In this document: one piece after another, positions 26,087-35,105 of the stretch | Layout: every line of letters begins with the position of its first letter | Position numbering within the stretch: position 1 is the first letter of the stretch | NCBI GenBank assembly: GCA_016744295.1 | Contig: JADGEQ010000026.1 | Span: 33,924 to 97,923, forward strand | Direction of reading: 5' to 3' | Length of the DNA: 64,000 bases | From: Desulfobacteraceae bacterium | GTDB lineage: Bacteria; Desulfobacterota; Desulfobacteria; Desulfobacterales; Desulfobacteraceae | Notes under the pieces: generated by a model | Told to the model about the DNA's origin: nothing | The model's input: the letters and a program-made list of their open reading frames with translations, nothing else | Databases searched by the model: none | Program-made: the position numbers and the translations under genes

Positions 26087-26419
26087 AAAAATATTCAGGT
26101 TCAACTTTTTTTGTTTATCCATCACCTTCAGGTGACAAAGTTAGAGCTTATCTATTGGTTTTATAAGGTTCTGTCAACTTTTTTTTACACCCCCTTTTTT
26201 TAGATGGTATATTGTCTATAGGGAGCCTTCCCATCTTGAGGTAAAATTATTCTGTTCGTCGACCCATCGCCCTCTCAAAATATAGAACATTTCGATTCTG
26301 AAAAATAAAATCATGACATCCAATATCAAGGCAGAAAAAAATTTACTAGGCTTGAAATAACAAATGTATAGGAAAACGCTTTTTGTCAAAAGAAGTATGA
26401 AAAACTATTAGAAAACTGA

Positions 26420-26461
26420 AATAAGGCCCCGGCCGGATGCAGCAAAACAGCCCCAGGAATA
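26420..26461. repeat. Dispersed 42-bp repeat, copy 2
   Basis: Same orientation as copy 1 at 22961-23002, one mismatch. It is followed by degenerate coding-like sequence and a pstB fragment. Confidence 0.85.
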
Positions 26462-26684
26462 GAAACCTCGGATTTTGCAAAATACCTGATTCATTAAAAC
26501 AGGGTAGCGGGGCAGGTTAGCAAGGCCTGTTTTGTCTTGGAAATAAATCTTGTCACCGATATAAAGCTGAATGGCACCATGAAAGCATATTCTCTATCCG
26601 GGCATCAGTAATTTTACTCTCTTTTTTTGAGTTCCTTAAGCACTTCATACTGGGAGATTTTTTACAGGTCTTCCAATACGAACC

Positions 26685-26790
26685 CGTGAGCCAGAGAAAA
26701 ATCACCTCCGGATTCACGGCAATGGTCCTAGCAATGCACAACCGATGCTACCCCCCCGGACAACCCGGTTCCGGCCTCTGGCCTGGTCCA
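26685..26790 (-). pseudogene. pstB remnant C (internal ABC-signature region)
   Basis: Homologous to about 31795-31895 of intact pstB. The minus-strand translation retains [11 protein letters not shown] (the segment after the ABC signature) and then loses the Walker B frame. Frameshifts and a short deletion are visible around the C-rich stretch near 26750. Confidence 0.75.
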
Positions 26791-26957
26791 GGAGATCTCA
26801 TTGTCAGCCTAAATATATTATTTCTTTACACAACAAGGTATTTTAATGTAAATTTAATGAAATGCACATCCCATAACTCGCTAAAATATACATTTTGATG
26901 CACGTATTACTTACACCGCCGAACAAACACGAATTTATAAGTTGGGAGGGTTGAAAT

Positions 26958-28175
26958 ATGTCGAGAAAAATGTTCATGACAATTTTGGCAGGACTTTTCC
27001 TGCTCATTGGCTTTGTTTACGATGTAATTGCAAAAGAGCAAATTTCAAACGACGTTATTAAGGTTGCTGTTTTAACTGATTTGTCAGGCACTTATGCAGA
27101 CTTTGGGGGGTCTGGATCCGTACAGGCGGCTCAGATGGCAATTGAAGACATTGGGGGTACTATTTTTGGAAAGCCCATTCAATTATTAAAAGCAGACCAT
27201 AAAAACAAGACTGAGATTGCCGCCAATATCGCAAAGAAATGGTATAGTTACGATAAAGTTGATGTCATCTCCGGCTTGACATCATCCGGATGTGCGTTGG
27301 CAGTTTCATCCATCGCCCAGGCAATGAAAGGCATCAGTCTTATTTCAGGGGCGGCAAGCACAAAAATAACCAATGAAAATTGTAAAACCAACACAGTCCA
27401 CTGGACCTTTGACACCTATTCCAACTCAGTTGGAACCACATCTGCGGTTTTAAAACAGGGTGGCAAAAAGTGGTTTATCATCACAGCAGACTATGCCTTT
27501 GGCCTTTCCATGGAAAAAGATACCATTAAAGTTGTGGAAGAAAACGGAGGGGTTGTGGTCGGCACGGTTCGACACCCATTGTCCTCCCTGGACTTTACCC
27601 CATATCTGCTGCAGGCAAAAGCGTCTGGTGCCGATATCATTGGTCTGGCCAATGCTGGAGCAGACACTATAAATTGTGTCAAACAGGCCAAACGATTGGG
27701 TATTACGCCAAATCAAACCTTGGTCGGACTCGTCTTGACTTTGCGGGAAATTCACAGTATTGGCCTTAAAAATGCAGCAGGCATGTTATTTACCGTTGGA
27801 TATTACTGGGACTTTGATGACGAAACAAGAGCCTGGGCCCGCCGGTTTTACGACAGCCAGAAAAAAATGCCGAACATGGTTCATGCCGGTGTTTATTCAT
27901 CCCTGATGCACTATTTTAAAGCAGTTAATGCAACACAAACCGACCAACCAGACAAAGTCATGCATAAAATGAAGGAACTCAAGGTGAATGATATGTTTGC
28001 CCGGGACGGTGTAATAAGAGATGACGGGCGTATGGTCCACGACATGTTTTTGATTCAGGTTAAATCTCCCTCAGAATCATCCAAGCCCTGGGACTATTTC
28101 AAAATCAAACAAATTATTCCGGGTGAGGAGGCATTCCAGCCTATTAGTCAGACCCGATGCAACTTAATCAAATGA
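26958..28175 (+). CDS. Branched-chain-type periplasmic ligand-binding protein (orphan)
   Basis: 405 residues, signal peptide (I-L-A-G-L-F-L-L-I-G-F-V-Y) and a Peripla_BP_6 fold: V-A-V-L-T-D-L-S-G-T-Y-A-D-F-G-G-S-G, then A-A-Q-M-A-I-E-D and A-D-Y-A-F-G. This family normally feeds Liv-type ABC permeases for amino acids, amides or urea, but no permease or ATPase is nearby. Instead a hybrid histidine kinase starts 52 bases downstream. By analogy with binding protein-kinase pairs such as TorT/TorS, it probably serves as a periplasmic sensor subunit (inference). GGGAGG precedes the ATG. Confidence 0.85.
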   Translation: MSRKMFMTILAGLFLLIGFVYDVIAKEQISNDVIKVAVLTDLSGTYADFGGSGSVQAAQMAIEDIGGTIFGKPIQLLKADHKNKTEIAANIAKKWYSYDKVDVISGLTSSGCALAVSSIAQAMKGISLISGAASTKITNENCKTNTVHWTFDTYSNSVGTTSAVLKQGGKKWFIITADYAFGLSMEKDTIKVVEENGGVVVGTVRHPLSSLDFTPYLLQAKASGADIIGLANAGADTINCVKQAKRLGITPNQTLVGLVLTLREIHSIGLKNAAGMLFTVGYYWDFDDETRAWARRFYDSQKKMPNMVHAGVYSSLMHYFKAVNATQTDQPDKVMHKMKELKVNDMFARDGVIRDDGRMVHDMFLIQVKSPSESSKPWDYFKIKQIIPGEEAFQPISQTRCNLIK

Positions 28176-28227
28176 ATAGGGGCCTTGTATTCAGTTCAGG
28201 CGCAAAATATGGAGGCGGTGTGTAATT

Positions 28228-31200
28228 ATGAAACAAATCAGCATCCGCTCCCGTTTGATATCGGGCATCCTTGGTATGGTGTTAATTGTGGTGGTGCTGT
28301 CCACGGTCTTGATCTCAGCAATTATTCTCAAACAAAACATAAAGATCGGCAAAGAGGATATTGAAATCGCAATAGTCACTATCAAAAATCATCTAAATGA
28401 GCGCAGGACTGCCATTGAAAAATATACGGGCAGCCTCGCGGTCATTAACGAAATGGGCTCAAAGATAAAATACCTGCATGAAGATGAGTATAGCACTGAA
28501 CATGCCCTCTTAAAAAACACGTATCAGGAGATCAGTGCAGCGGTTTACAACAGCATGGTACAGGGCAACTTATGGAAGGTATATATTTATACACTTACAG
28601 GAAATCTGAAAATTTATGGCATCGAGGACAATGATTTTTGTGTTGTAGGGTATTGCTACAGCCCGGACCAGATTTACCAGCAGCAATTAAAAAAAGGACA
28701 GAAAATAAGCAACGATCAATGGCATAGAATTAAAAACAAAAGTTCTTTACCTATGATATATCCGGAAAAACCACCGGAAAAACAAACAATTTCCTATCAA
28801 AATATTGAAAAATACATTTGTATGGTCTCCTACGAATCCATTAGAGCTCAGACGTTTAATGAAAAAAGAAATCAAATGGAAAAAAAATCATTTGGTACTG
28901 TCATCGGCATTCAAAAAATGGATGATAACTTTGTACAAAAAAATTCACGGATAACAGGAACCAAGGTAAACGTATTTATTGACAGAACTTTTAGTGTGGG
29001 CAAACTGGATAATTATACCCGTTTGATAATGGATAATTCATTAACGGTTTCGGATAATATAAAAAAGGACCATGCCTGGATAGAGACCATTCAAATTACT
29101 GACCAGGATTATCTGCAGGGCATTTTACCAATTTTTCAGGGAAAAAACTATATCGGTGCCATCTCGGTTTTAAAAGATCTTGAGCATGTCAGACAAAATA
29201 CCTATCAGATCATTCTTATTTTCGTACTGGTATTCATACTTTCTGTTTTGCTCATTCTTCCGCTAAGCATTAAATTTTCAAACTCGTTGTCCGCACCCAT
29301 CAACGAACTGATGCAAACCTGTGAAATTATTTCCTCGGGTAATTTGAATCAGAAAATAGATATTTCCCGTACCGACGAACTGGGCATGTTGTCCAGATCT
29401 TTTGCCAGTATGGTAAAGCAGTTAACAGCCTCTGTGGTCAAACTTGAAACCAAGAGAAATGAAGTTACAGAATCTGAGAGAAAATACCGACATATTTTTG
29501 ACAATGCTATGGAAGGGCTTTATCAGACCAGTCTGGAGGGACGATTTATCAATGTGAACAGTTCTTTGGTCAAGATTCTAGGATATGATTCCAAAGCGGA
29601 TTTAATCAATTCGGTAAAAAATATCGGTACCCAATGTTATAAAAATCCGGACGACAGAAAAGCAATCAAAAGAATGTTAGAAAAAAAACAACCCGTTAAC
29701 AATAAAGTGGTCCTCTTTTTACGAAAAAATGGAGATGCTTTTTGGTGTTCGATGTCAACGCGGTCGGTCATGGATGAAAACCAAAACACCAGATACTACG
29801 AAGGCTCTATTGTGGATATCACCGAGCGCCTTGCAGTGGAAGCGGCTGAAAGAGCACGCAAAGCAGCTGAAACAGCATCAAAGTTTAAAAGTGAGTTTCT
29901 GGCCAATATGAGCCATGAGATCAGAACACCGATGAATGGTGTGATCGGAATGACAGAACTGCTATTGACCACACAACTGTCCGATGAACAGCTTGAATAT
30001 GCCCAGATCATCCGGATAAGCGGGGATGCTCTTTTATCCCTGATTAATGATATTCTGGACTATTCGAAAATTGAAGCAGGCAAACTTGATCTTGAAATGA
30101 TTAACTTTGATTTGAGAACAACATTAGATACCGTTAGTGATCTTATTGCCCCAAAAGCCCAGGAAAAAGGATTGGAATACATATCCGTTATCAGGCCCGA
30201 AGTACCTTCATATTTAAAGGGTGATCCCGGACGGCTTCGACAAATTTTAGTGAATCTTGTCGGAAATGCCGTTAAATTCACAGCCGCCGGTGAAATTGTG
30301 ATTTATGCAGACCTGGAAAAAGAGACCCTTGAGAATGTTTATATCAAATTCAGAATCCAGGACACGGGAATTGGCATCCCACAGGATAAAATGGACAGGC
30401 TTTTCAAATCTTTCTCCCAGGTAGACAGTTCCACCACTCGAAAATACGGAGGAACTGGTCTTGGCTTAACGATTTCACAAAAGTTAGCTCAAATGATGGG
30501 TGGAAACACAGGAGTGAACAGCCAGGAAGGTGTTGGGTCCGAATTCTGGTTTACGGCCATGTTTGAGAAACAAACCACCATACCCAAACCAATCGTCCTG
30601 TCCGAAGATATTCAAGATAAATATATTCTTATTGTTGATGACAATGCGACAAACCGGTTTGTTTTGAGAGAACAGCTCAAATTATGGGGTTGCAAGTATG
30701 ATCAAGCCTGTGATGGTGTTCAAGCAATTGACAAACTGAGACAAGCGGTTCACAGACAGAACCCGTTCCAAATCGCTATTATTGATATGCAGATGCCAGG
30801 AATGGATGGAAAACAACTAGGAAAAATGATTAAGAATAATCATGACATCAAAGAAACCCGTCTCGTCATGATGAGTTCCATGGGTGAACGGGGGGATGTT
30901 AGGCAATTACAAGAAATAGGGTTCGGCGCCTATTTAACAAAACCTGTAAAGCTGAATAAGCTTCATGCCTGTCTTATCAGAATATACAATCAAAATGAAA
31001 TGATGGAAACATCCGATTCGAAAAATATCATAACACAATATACACTGTCGGAAGATGAGCAAAGGGGAATACGCATTCTGCTTACTGAGGATAACAAGAT
31101 CAATCAAAAAGTAGCTTTGAAAATCCTAAATAAAATCGGTTACCAAGTTGATATTGCAAATAACGGGAAAGAAGCATTGGATGCATTAAGAAAAACTGAT

Positions 31201-31449
31201 TATGATCTCGTTCTGATGGATTGTCAGATGCCTGAGTTAGACGGTTATGCTGCATCTAAAGAAATCCGTAGCCAGACATCGGGTGTGAAGAACATCAATG
31301 TTCCGATTATTGCAATGACAGCCCATGCAATGAAAGGAGATCGGGAAAAATGTATCGATGCAGGCATGGATGATTATCTTACAAAGCCTGTGAAGCCCAA
31401 AAACATATCAAAAATGCTGGATAAATGGTTAGTCGCAAAGAAACATTAA
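28228..31449 (+). CDS. Hybrid sensor histidine kinase (sensor-HAMP-PAS-HisKA-HATPase-REC-REC)
   Basis: 1073 residues. Transmembrane helix about 12-34, extracytoplasmic sensor about 35-325 (Cache-like length), second helix about 328-350, then HAMP, PAS ([14 protein letters not shown]) and HisKA ([12 protein letters not shown]). The HATPase has N-A-V-K-F-T, D-T-G-I-G-I and G-G-T-G-L-G-L. Two receiver domains follow, with phospho-acceptor contexts [11 protein letters not shown] and [11 protein letters not shown]. No output domain and no HPt domain are present, so phosphate must pass to an unlinked partner. It is co-transcribed with the binding protein, the likely ligand sensor. GGAGG is about ten bases upstream of the ATG. 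Confidence 0.9.
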   Translation: MKQISIRSRLISGILGMVLIVVVLSTVLISAIILKQNIKIGKEDIEIAIVTIKNHLNERRTAIEKYTGSLAVINEMGSKIKYLHEDEYSTEHALLKNTYQEISAAVYNSMVQGNLWKVYIYTLTGNLKIYGIEDNDFCVVGYCYSPDQIYQQQLKKGQKISNDQWHRIKNKSSLPMIYPEKPPEKQTISYQNIEKYICMVSYESIRAQTFNEKRNQMEKKSFGTVIGIQKMDDNFVQKNSRITGTKVNVFIDRTFSVGKLDNYTRLIMDNSLTVSDNIKKDHAWIETIQITDQDYLQGILPIFQGKNYIGAISVLKDLEHVRQNTYQIILIFVLVFILSVLLILPLSIKFSNSLSAPINELMQTCEIISSGNLNQKIDISRTDELGMLSRSFASMVKQLTASVVKLETKRNEVTESERKYRHIFDNAMEGLYQTSLEGRFINVNSSLVKILGYDSKADLINSVKNIGTQCYKNPDDRKAIKRMLEKKQPVNNKVVLFLRKNGDAFWCSMSTRSVMDENQNTRYYEGSIVDITERLAVEAAERARKAAETASKFKSEFLANMSHEIRTPMNGVIGMTELLLTTQLSDEQLEYAQIIRISGDALLSLINDILDYSKIEAGKLDLEMINFDLRTTLDTVSDLIAPKAQEKGLEYISVIRPEVPSYLKGDPGRLRQILVNLVGNAVKFTAAGEIVIYADLEKETLENVYIKFRIQDTGIGIPQDKMDRLFKSFSQVDSSTTRKYGGTGLGLTISQKLAQMMGGNTGVNSQEGVGSEFWFTAMFEKQTTIPKPIVLSEDIQDKYILIVDDNATNRFVLREQLKLWGCKYDQACDGVQAIDKLRQAVHRQNPFQIAIIDMQMPGMDGKQLGKMIKNNHDIKETRLVMMSSMGERGDVRQLQEIGFGAYLTKPVKLNKLHACLIRIYNQNEMMETSDSKNIITQYTLSEDEQRGIRILLTEDNKINQKVALKILNKIGYQVDIANNGKEALDALRKTDYDLVLMDCQMPELDGYAASKEIRSQTSGVKNINVPIIAMTAHAMKGDREKCIDAGMDDYLTKPVKPKNISKMLDKWLVAKKH

Positions 31450-31502
31450 GTTCTTCTGTGAATCCCCCTTTGTATGAATATTTCCATAAGGGATAAAATA
31501 CC

Positions 31503-31549
31503 CATCCCCGGGGCGGGGTAAGAGGGATGCGGACAAAATGAATTATTGA
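31503..31549 (+). pseudogene. Decayed 3' end of a HIT gene
   Basis: 31503-31519 is identical to 20940-20956 in the intact HIT gene. After an 11- versus 15-base stretch, 31531-31547 again matches the HIT end with two substitutions (M-N-Y then stop). The 4-base length difference breaks the frame. It lies tail-to-tail with intact pstB. Confidence 0.75.
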
Positions 31550-31558
31550 TCCAAAAAA

Positions 31559-32380
31559 TTATCCAAACCGACCGGTAATATAATCTTCCGTCAGCTGGTG
31601 CAAAGGGTTGAGAAAAATCTGATCCGTTGGCCCCACTTCGATGAGATCCCCCAGATGAAAATATCCGGTTCGCTGGGATACCCGGGATGCCTGCTGCATG
31701 GAGTGGGTAACAATAGCAATCGAGTAATCCTGTTTTAATTCATCGATCAGATCTTCAATTATGGCGGTTGCGATTGGATCCAGAGCAGAACAGGGCTCAT
31801 CCATAAGAATTATTTCCGGGTTCACGGCAATGGTCCTGGCAATGCACAACCGCTGCTGTTGGCCGCCGGACAACCCTGTTCCCGGCTGGTCCAACCGATC
31901 CTTTACCTCTTTCCAGAGGCCTGCCCGTTTAAGGGATTGCTCCACCAGTTCATCGGTCTCATCCCGATTCTGGACAAGGCCGTGGATTTTCGGACCATAG
32001 GCAATATTATCGTAGATGGACTTGGGAAAAGGATTGGGTTTTTGAAATACCATTCCCACCTGAGCCCTCAGTGGCACCACATCCACATCTCTGTCATAGA
32101 TATTTTTATTGTCAATGGTGATTTGACCGGTAACCTTGCACCCGTCAATGGTATCATTCATACGGTTCAGGCACCTCAGGAATGTGGATTTCCCGCAACC
32201 GGAAGGACCGATCAGGGCGATCACTTGGTTGCGCCCAATATCCAGGCTGATATTGTTGATGGCTTTTTTGTCACCGTTGTTATAATAGACATCCACATTT
32301 TGACAGCTCATCCGGGGATTTGCCACTCGAAATTCGCCAACGGTGATTCTTTCTTTTCTGGAAACCAGTTGTTTTCTCAT
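31559..32380 (-). CDS. pstB: Phosphate ABC transporter ATP-binding protein PstB
   Basis: 273 residues. Walker [10 protein letters not shown] (about 58-66), Q-loop F-Q-K-P-N-P-F-P, signature [13 protein letters not shown] and Walker [14 protein letters not shown] are all intact. The L-R-C-L-N-R-M-N-D and [13 protein letters not shown] segments are diagnostic for PstB. It energises high-affinity phosphate uptake through PstC/PstA. It is last in the pstCAS-B order, 156 bases after pstS. Two decayed copies of parts of this gene lie upstream at 21.1 and 26.7 kb. No phoU follows. Confidence 0.95.
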   Translation of the reverse strand: MRKQLVSRKERITVGEFRVANPRMSCQNVDVYYNNGDKKAINNISLDIGRNQVIALIGPSGCGKSTFLRCLNRMNDTIDGCKVTGQITIDNKNIYDRDVDVVPLRAQVGMVFQKPNPFPKSIYDNIAYGPKIHGLVQNRDETDELVEQSLKRAGLWKEVKDRLDQPGTGLSGGQQQRLCIARTIAVNPEIILMDEPCSALDPIATAIIEDLIDELKQDYSIAIVTHSMQQASRVSQRTGYFHLGDLIEVGPTDQIFLNPLHQLTEDYITGRFG

Positions 32381-32536
32381 TTTCTTGCGGGCACGGGTGC
32401 CGTACCATTGCCTCCCTTGTCCATAGTTTGCATTTTTTTTGCGTTTAATTCTTGCATTGGGCGTTTTCCATCTCTATTTTAATCGACAAAAACGAACCCT
32501 GGCCGGGTAGACACCCCTGCCCGGCCAGAGCCTTTG

Positions 32537-33619
32537 TTATAAGTCTGACAACACCATGGGTTTCATGGTTTTAACATTTTCTTGAAACAATTTTCTTTCG
32601 GTCTTGGGCATGGGTATCAACCCCTTATCCGTCAGATATCCTTCATCTCCCCATGCCTTTTCACTGGTGAACTCAGCAAGAAATGCCTGCATGCCAGGAA
32701 TGGTATGGGCATGGGCTTTTTTTACATAGAAAAAAAGCGGCCTGGAAACAGGATAGCTTCCGTCGGCAATGGCCTCAAATTTTGGCTGGACCCCGTCCAC
32801 AAAAGCCCCCTGGAGCTTGTCTGCATTCTGGTCAAGAAAAGAGAAGCCAAAGATACCCAGTGCATTAGGGTTGGCAGCCAGTTTCTGGACAATCAAATTG
32901 TCATTTTCACCGGCCTCAATATAGGCACCGTCTTCACGAATGGTATGACAAAGGGCTTTATAGGCCTTCTTGTCTGTTTTTTTAAGGGCCGCAATCCAAG
33001 CAAACTTTTTGGCACCGCCTTCCATGGCCAGTTCCACAAAAGCATCCCGTGTTCCGGAAGTGGGGGGGGGGCCCAGAACCTCAATCTTGATATTGGGGAG
33101 TGTTGGATTCACCTCTTTCCATCTTTTGTAGGGATTGGGCACAAGTTTCCCTGCCGCATCACCACCCGGAAAATCTGTGGCCGGAACATTCTTGGCCAGG
33201 GCCAGAAAAAGATCTTTCCGTGTCAATTTAAACAAGGGAGCACTCTTGGAATTGGCAATGACAATTCCGTCATACCCGATTTTAACTTCAACGATCTGTG
33301 TGACCCCGTTTTTCATGGCTTTTTCAAGCTCTGATTTTTTGATGCGACGGGAAGAATTTGTGATATCCGGGTATTGAACCCCAACCCCTGAACCAAACAA
33401 TTTGTGCCCGCCGCCAGACCCGGTGGATTCAATTTTCGGGGTTTTAAAAGAGGTGGATCTTCCAAACTGCTCGGCCACAACCGTTGCAAAAGGATAAACC
33501 GTTGATGACCCGACAACCGAGATATAATCCCTTGAAGAACCGGCAAATCCATTTCCAATGCCCACTCCTGAAACCAGGGCAAAAACCAGGGCAGACACTG
33601 CAATACATACTTTTTTCAT
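32537..33619 (-). CDS. pstS: Phosphate-binding periplasmic protein PstS
   Basis: The start is ATG 33619 (M-K-K-V-C-I-A-V) with AGGAG seven bases upstream; a longer frame to 33637 would place that ribosome site inside the gene. About 360 residues with a signal peptide. The mature start V-V-G-S-S-T-V-Y-P-F is the phosphate-binding loop, and E-S-T-G-S-G-G-G and P-T-S-G-T-R-D-A are further PstS ligand segments. It delivers phosphate to PstCA. Placed third in the operon rather than first, which is uncommon. Confidence 0.92.
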   Translation of the reverse strand: MKKVCIAVSALVFALVSGVGIGNGFAGSSRDYISVVGSSTVYPFATVVAEQFGRSTSFKTPKIESTGSGGGHKLFGSGVGVQYPDITNSSRRIKKSELEKAMKNGVTQIVEVKIGYDGIVIANSKSAPLFKLTRKDLFLALAKNVPATDFPGGDAAGKLVPNPYKRWKEVNPTLPNIKIEVLGPPPTSGTRDAFVELAMEGGAKKFAWIAALKKTDKKAYKALCHTIREDGAYIEAGENDNLIVQKLAANPNALGIFGFSFLDQNADKLQGAFVDGVQPKFEAIADGSYPVSRPLFFYVKKAHAHTIPGMQAFLAEFTSEKAWGDEGYLTDKGLIPMPKTERKLFQENVKTMKPMVLSDL

Positions 33620-33665
33620 CTTAATACTCCTAATCATTATAATTGAATTAACAACTCAAAACCCA

Positions 33666-35105
33666 TTACCATCTTCTTTCAAATTTCTTTCTCAAAATAA
33701 CTGCCAACCCGTTCATGGCCACAAGAAAGACCAAAAGGACCATGATGGCAGCAGAGGTCTTTTCTAAAAAAGCTCTTTCCGGGCTGTCAGCCCATAAAAA
33801 TATCTGCACCGGCAATACCGTGGAAGGATCGGTGAACCCTGCTGGAATATCCACGATAAACGCCACCATGCCAATCATCAGCAAAGGCGCTGTTTCTCCC
33901 AGAGCCTGACCCATACCAATAATGGTACCGGTGAGCATTCCGGGCATGGCCAGGGGAAATACATGGTGGACCACCATCTGGGTTTTGGATGCCCCTATTC
34001 CGAGAGCCGCCTCCCGAATGGAGGGGGGAACTGATTTTAAGGATGCACGGCTTGCAATGATAATGGTGGGCAGGGTCATCAGGGTCAACACCAGCCCCCC
34101 CACAAGGGGGGCGGATCTTGGCAGGCCAAAAAAATTGAGAAACACAGCAAGCCCCAGCAGCCCGAAAACAATTGAGGGAACGGCTGCCAGATTGTTGATA
34201 TTCACCTCAACCACATCGGTCCATCGATTGGTGGGGGCAAATTCCTCCAGGTAAACCGCAGTGGCAACCCCGATGGGAAAGGAGAGACAAAGGGTAACCA
34301 GCAGGGTGTAGAGTGATCCGCAGATAGCCCCCCAAACACCTGCCAATTCAGGTTCCCGGGAATCTCCCCCCGTAAAGAATCTGGTATTGAATGTTTGTTT
34401 TATCCGTGCCTGACCGATAAAATGATCCACCCAACCGATCTGGGTATCATTCATGCGCCGCTCGGTTTCCGGCACATCCCGGGGGATATGTTTCTTCATG
34501 AGCATGTCCACATCATCATCCGCCGGCAACCAGATCTGGATTGTATTGCCGATTTCATGGCGATTCTTTTGTACAAACTGCTGTAATTCAAAGGCGCCCC
34601 CGGTACTGACAAGGCCATAAAGCTTGCGTTTGTCCGCCCGGCTAGTTACCTGGGGGAAAGCGGTTGTGAGGGATTTTTTCACTATCCCCATGTAATTGGC
34701 AGCTTCTAAATTTTCCTTGTCAATTTCCAAAGGATCCAGAAAGATCTCCAATTGAATAAAGGTCTGCTTGAATGCCGTATACCCGTTGGCAATTATGCTG
34801 ATAAAAAGGATGCCCAAAAAGGCCAGACTCAAAAGGATGGCTGTAAGCCCCAACCCTTTGAACCCTTTTTCGAATCGATAGCGCCTGGCAAGCCCCTTGT
34901 TAACAACATCCATGGTCCGGACCCGGCATACCCGTTCAACGGTTGGGTCAACGGTTGGGGCAACGGCCGGGTTAACGGCCGGGGCAGCAGCTGGTGCAGC
35001 AGCGGGGACAGCGGTATAGTCCGTTGACAGATTGACAATGGACACGCCTATAGTTGGGCCAGCAGGTGGATTGAGAGTAAAAGAACCCCTAGTTGAATTA
35101 TTCAT
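33666..35105 (-). CDS. pstA: Phosphate ABC transporter permease PstA
   Basis: The start is ATG 35105, overlapping the pstC stop by 8 bases, with AGGGAG upstream; a frame to 35141 would extend into pstC. About 479 residues, longer than the usual 280-300. The extra N-terminal cytoplasmic stretch is Ala/Pro-rich (about residues 30-55), and a large periplasmic loop follows the first helix. The ABC permease core is at the C-terminus with the EAA-type motif I-R-E-A-A-L-G-I-G-A-S. Forms the phosphate channel with PstC. Confidence 0.9.
   Translation of the reverse strand: MNNSTRGSFTLNPPAGPTIGVSIVNLSTDYTAVPAAAPAAAPAVNPAVAPTVDPTVERVCRVRTMDVVNKGLARRYRFEKGFKGLGLTAILLSLAFLGILFISIIANGYTAFKQTFIQLEIFLDPLEIDKENLEAANYMGIVKKSLTTAFPQVTSRADKRKLYGLVSTGGAFELQQFVQKNRHEIGNTIQIWLPADDDVDMLMKKHIPRDVPETERRMNDTQIGWVDHFIGQARIKQTFNTRFFTGGDSREPELAGVWGAICGSLYTLLVTLCLSFPIGVATAVYLEEFAPTNRWTDVVEVNINNLAAVPSIVFGLLGLAVFLNFFGLPRSAPLVGGLVLTLMTLPTIIIASRASLKSVPPSIREAALGIGASKTQMVVHHVFPLAMPGMLTGTIIGMGQALGETAPLLMIGMVAFIVDIPAGFTDPSTVLPVQIFLWADSPERAFLEKTSAAIMVLLVFLVAMNGLAVILRKKFERRW

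Larger units (their letters stand above)
25935..26957. other. 1-kb non-coding/remnant region between TonB receptor and binding-protein gene
   Basis: It holds the TonB-receptor leader hairpin (26036-26086), a small hairpin (26122-26135), repeat copy 2 (26420-26461), and a degraded stretch on the minus strand with frame-shifted coding-like segments (about 26420-26660). A pstB fragment occupies 26685-26790. The 69-codon frame at 25994 is not supported. The promoter of the downstream binding-protein gene lies after 26800. Confidence 0.6.

Noticed and set aside
25994..26203. 69-codon ORF overlapping the TonB leader hairpin
   Set aside because: It runs through the terminator-like structure and has no ribosome site.
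22961..26461. Insertion sequence with a transposase
   Set aside because: No transposase ORF between or near the two 42-bp repeats; the repeats are direct, not inverted.
26553..26741. 62-codon ORF with an ABC signature piece
   Set aside because: Part of the pstB remnant; not an independent gene.
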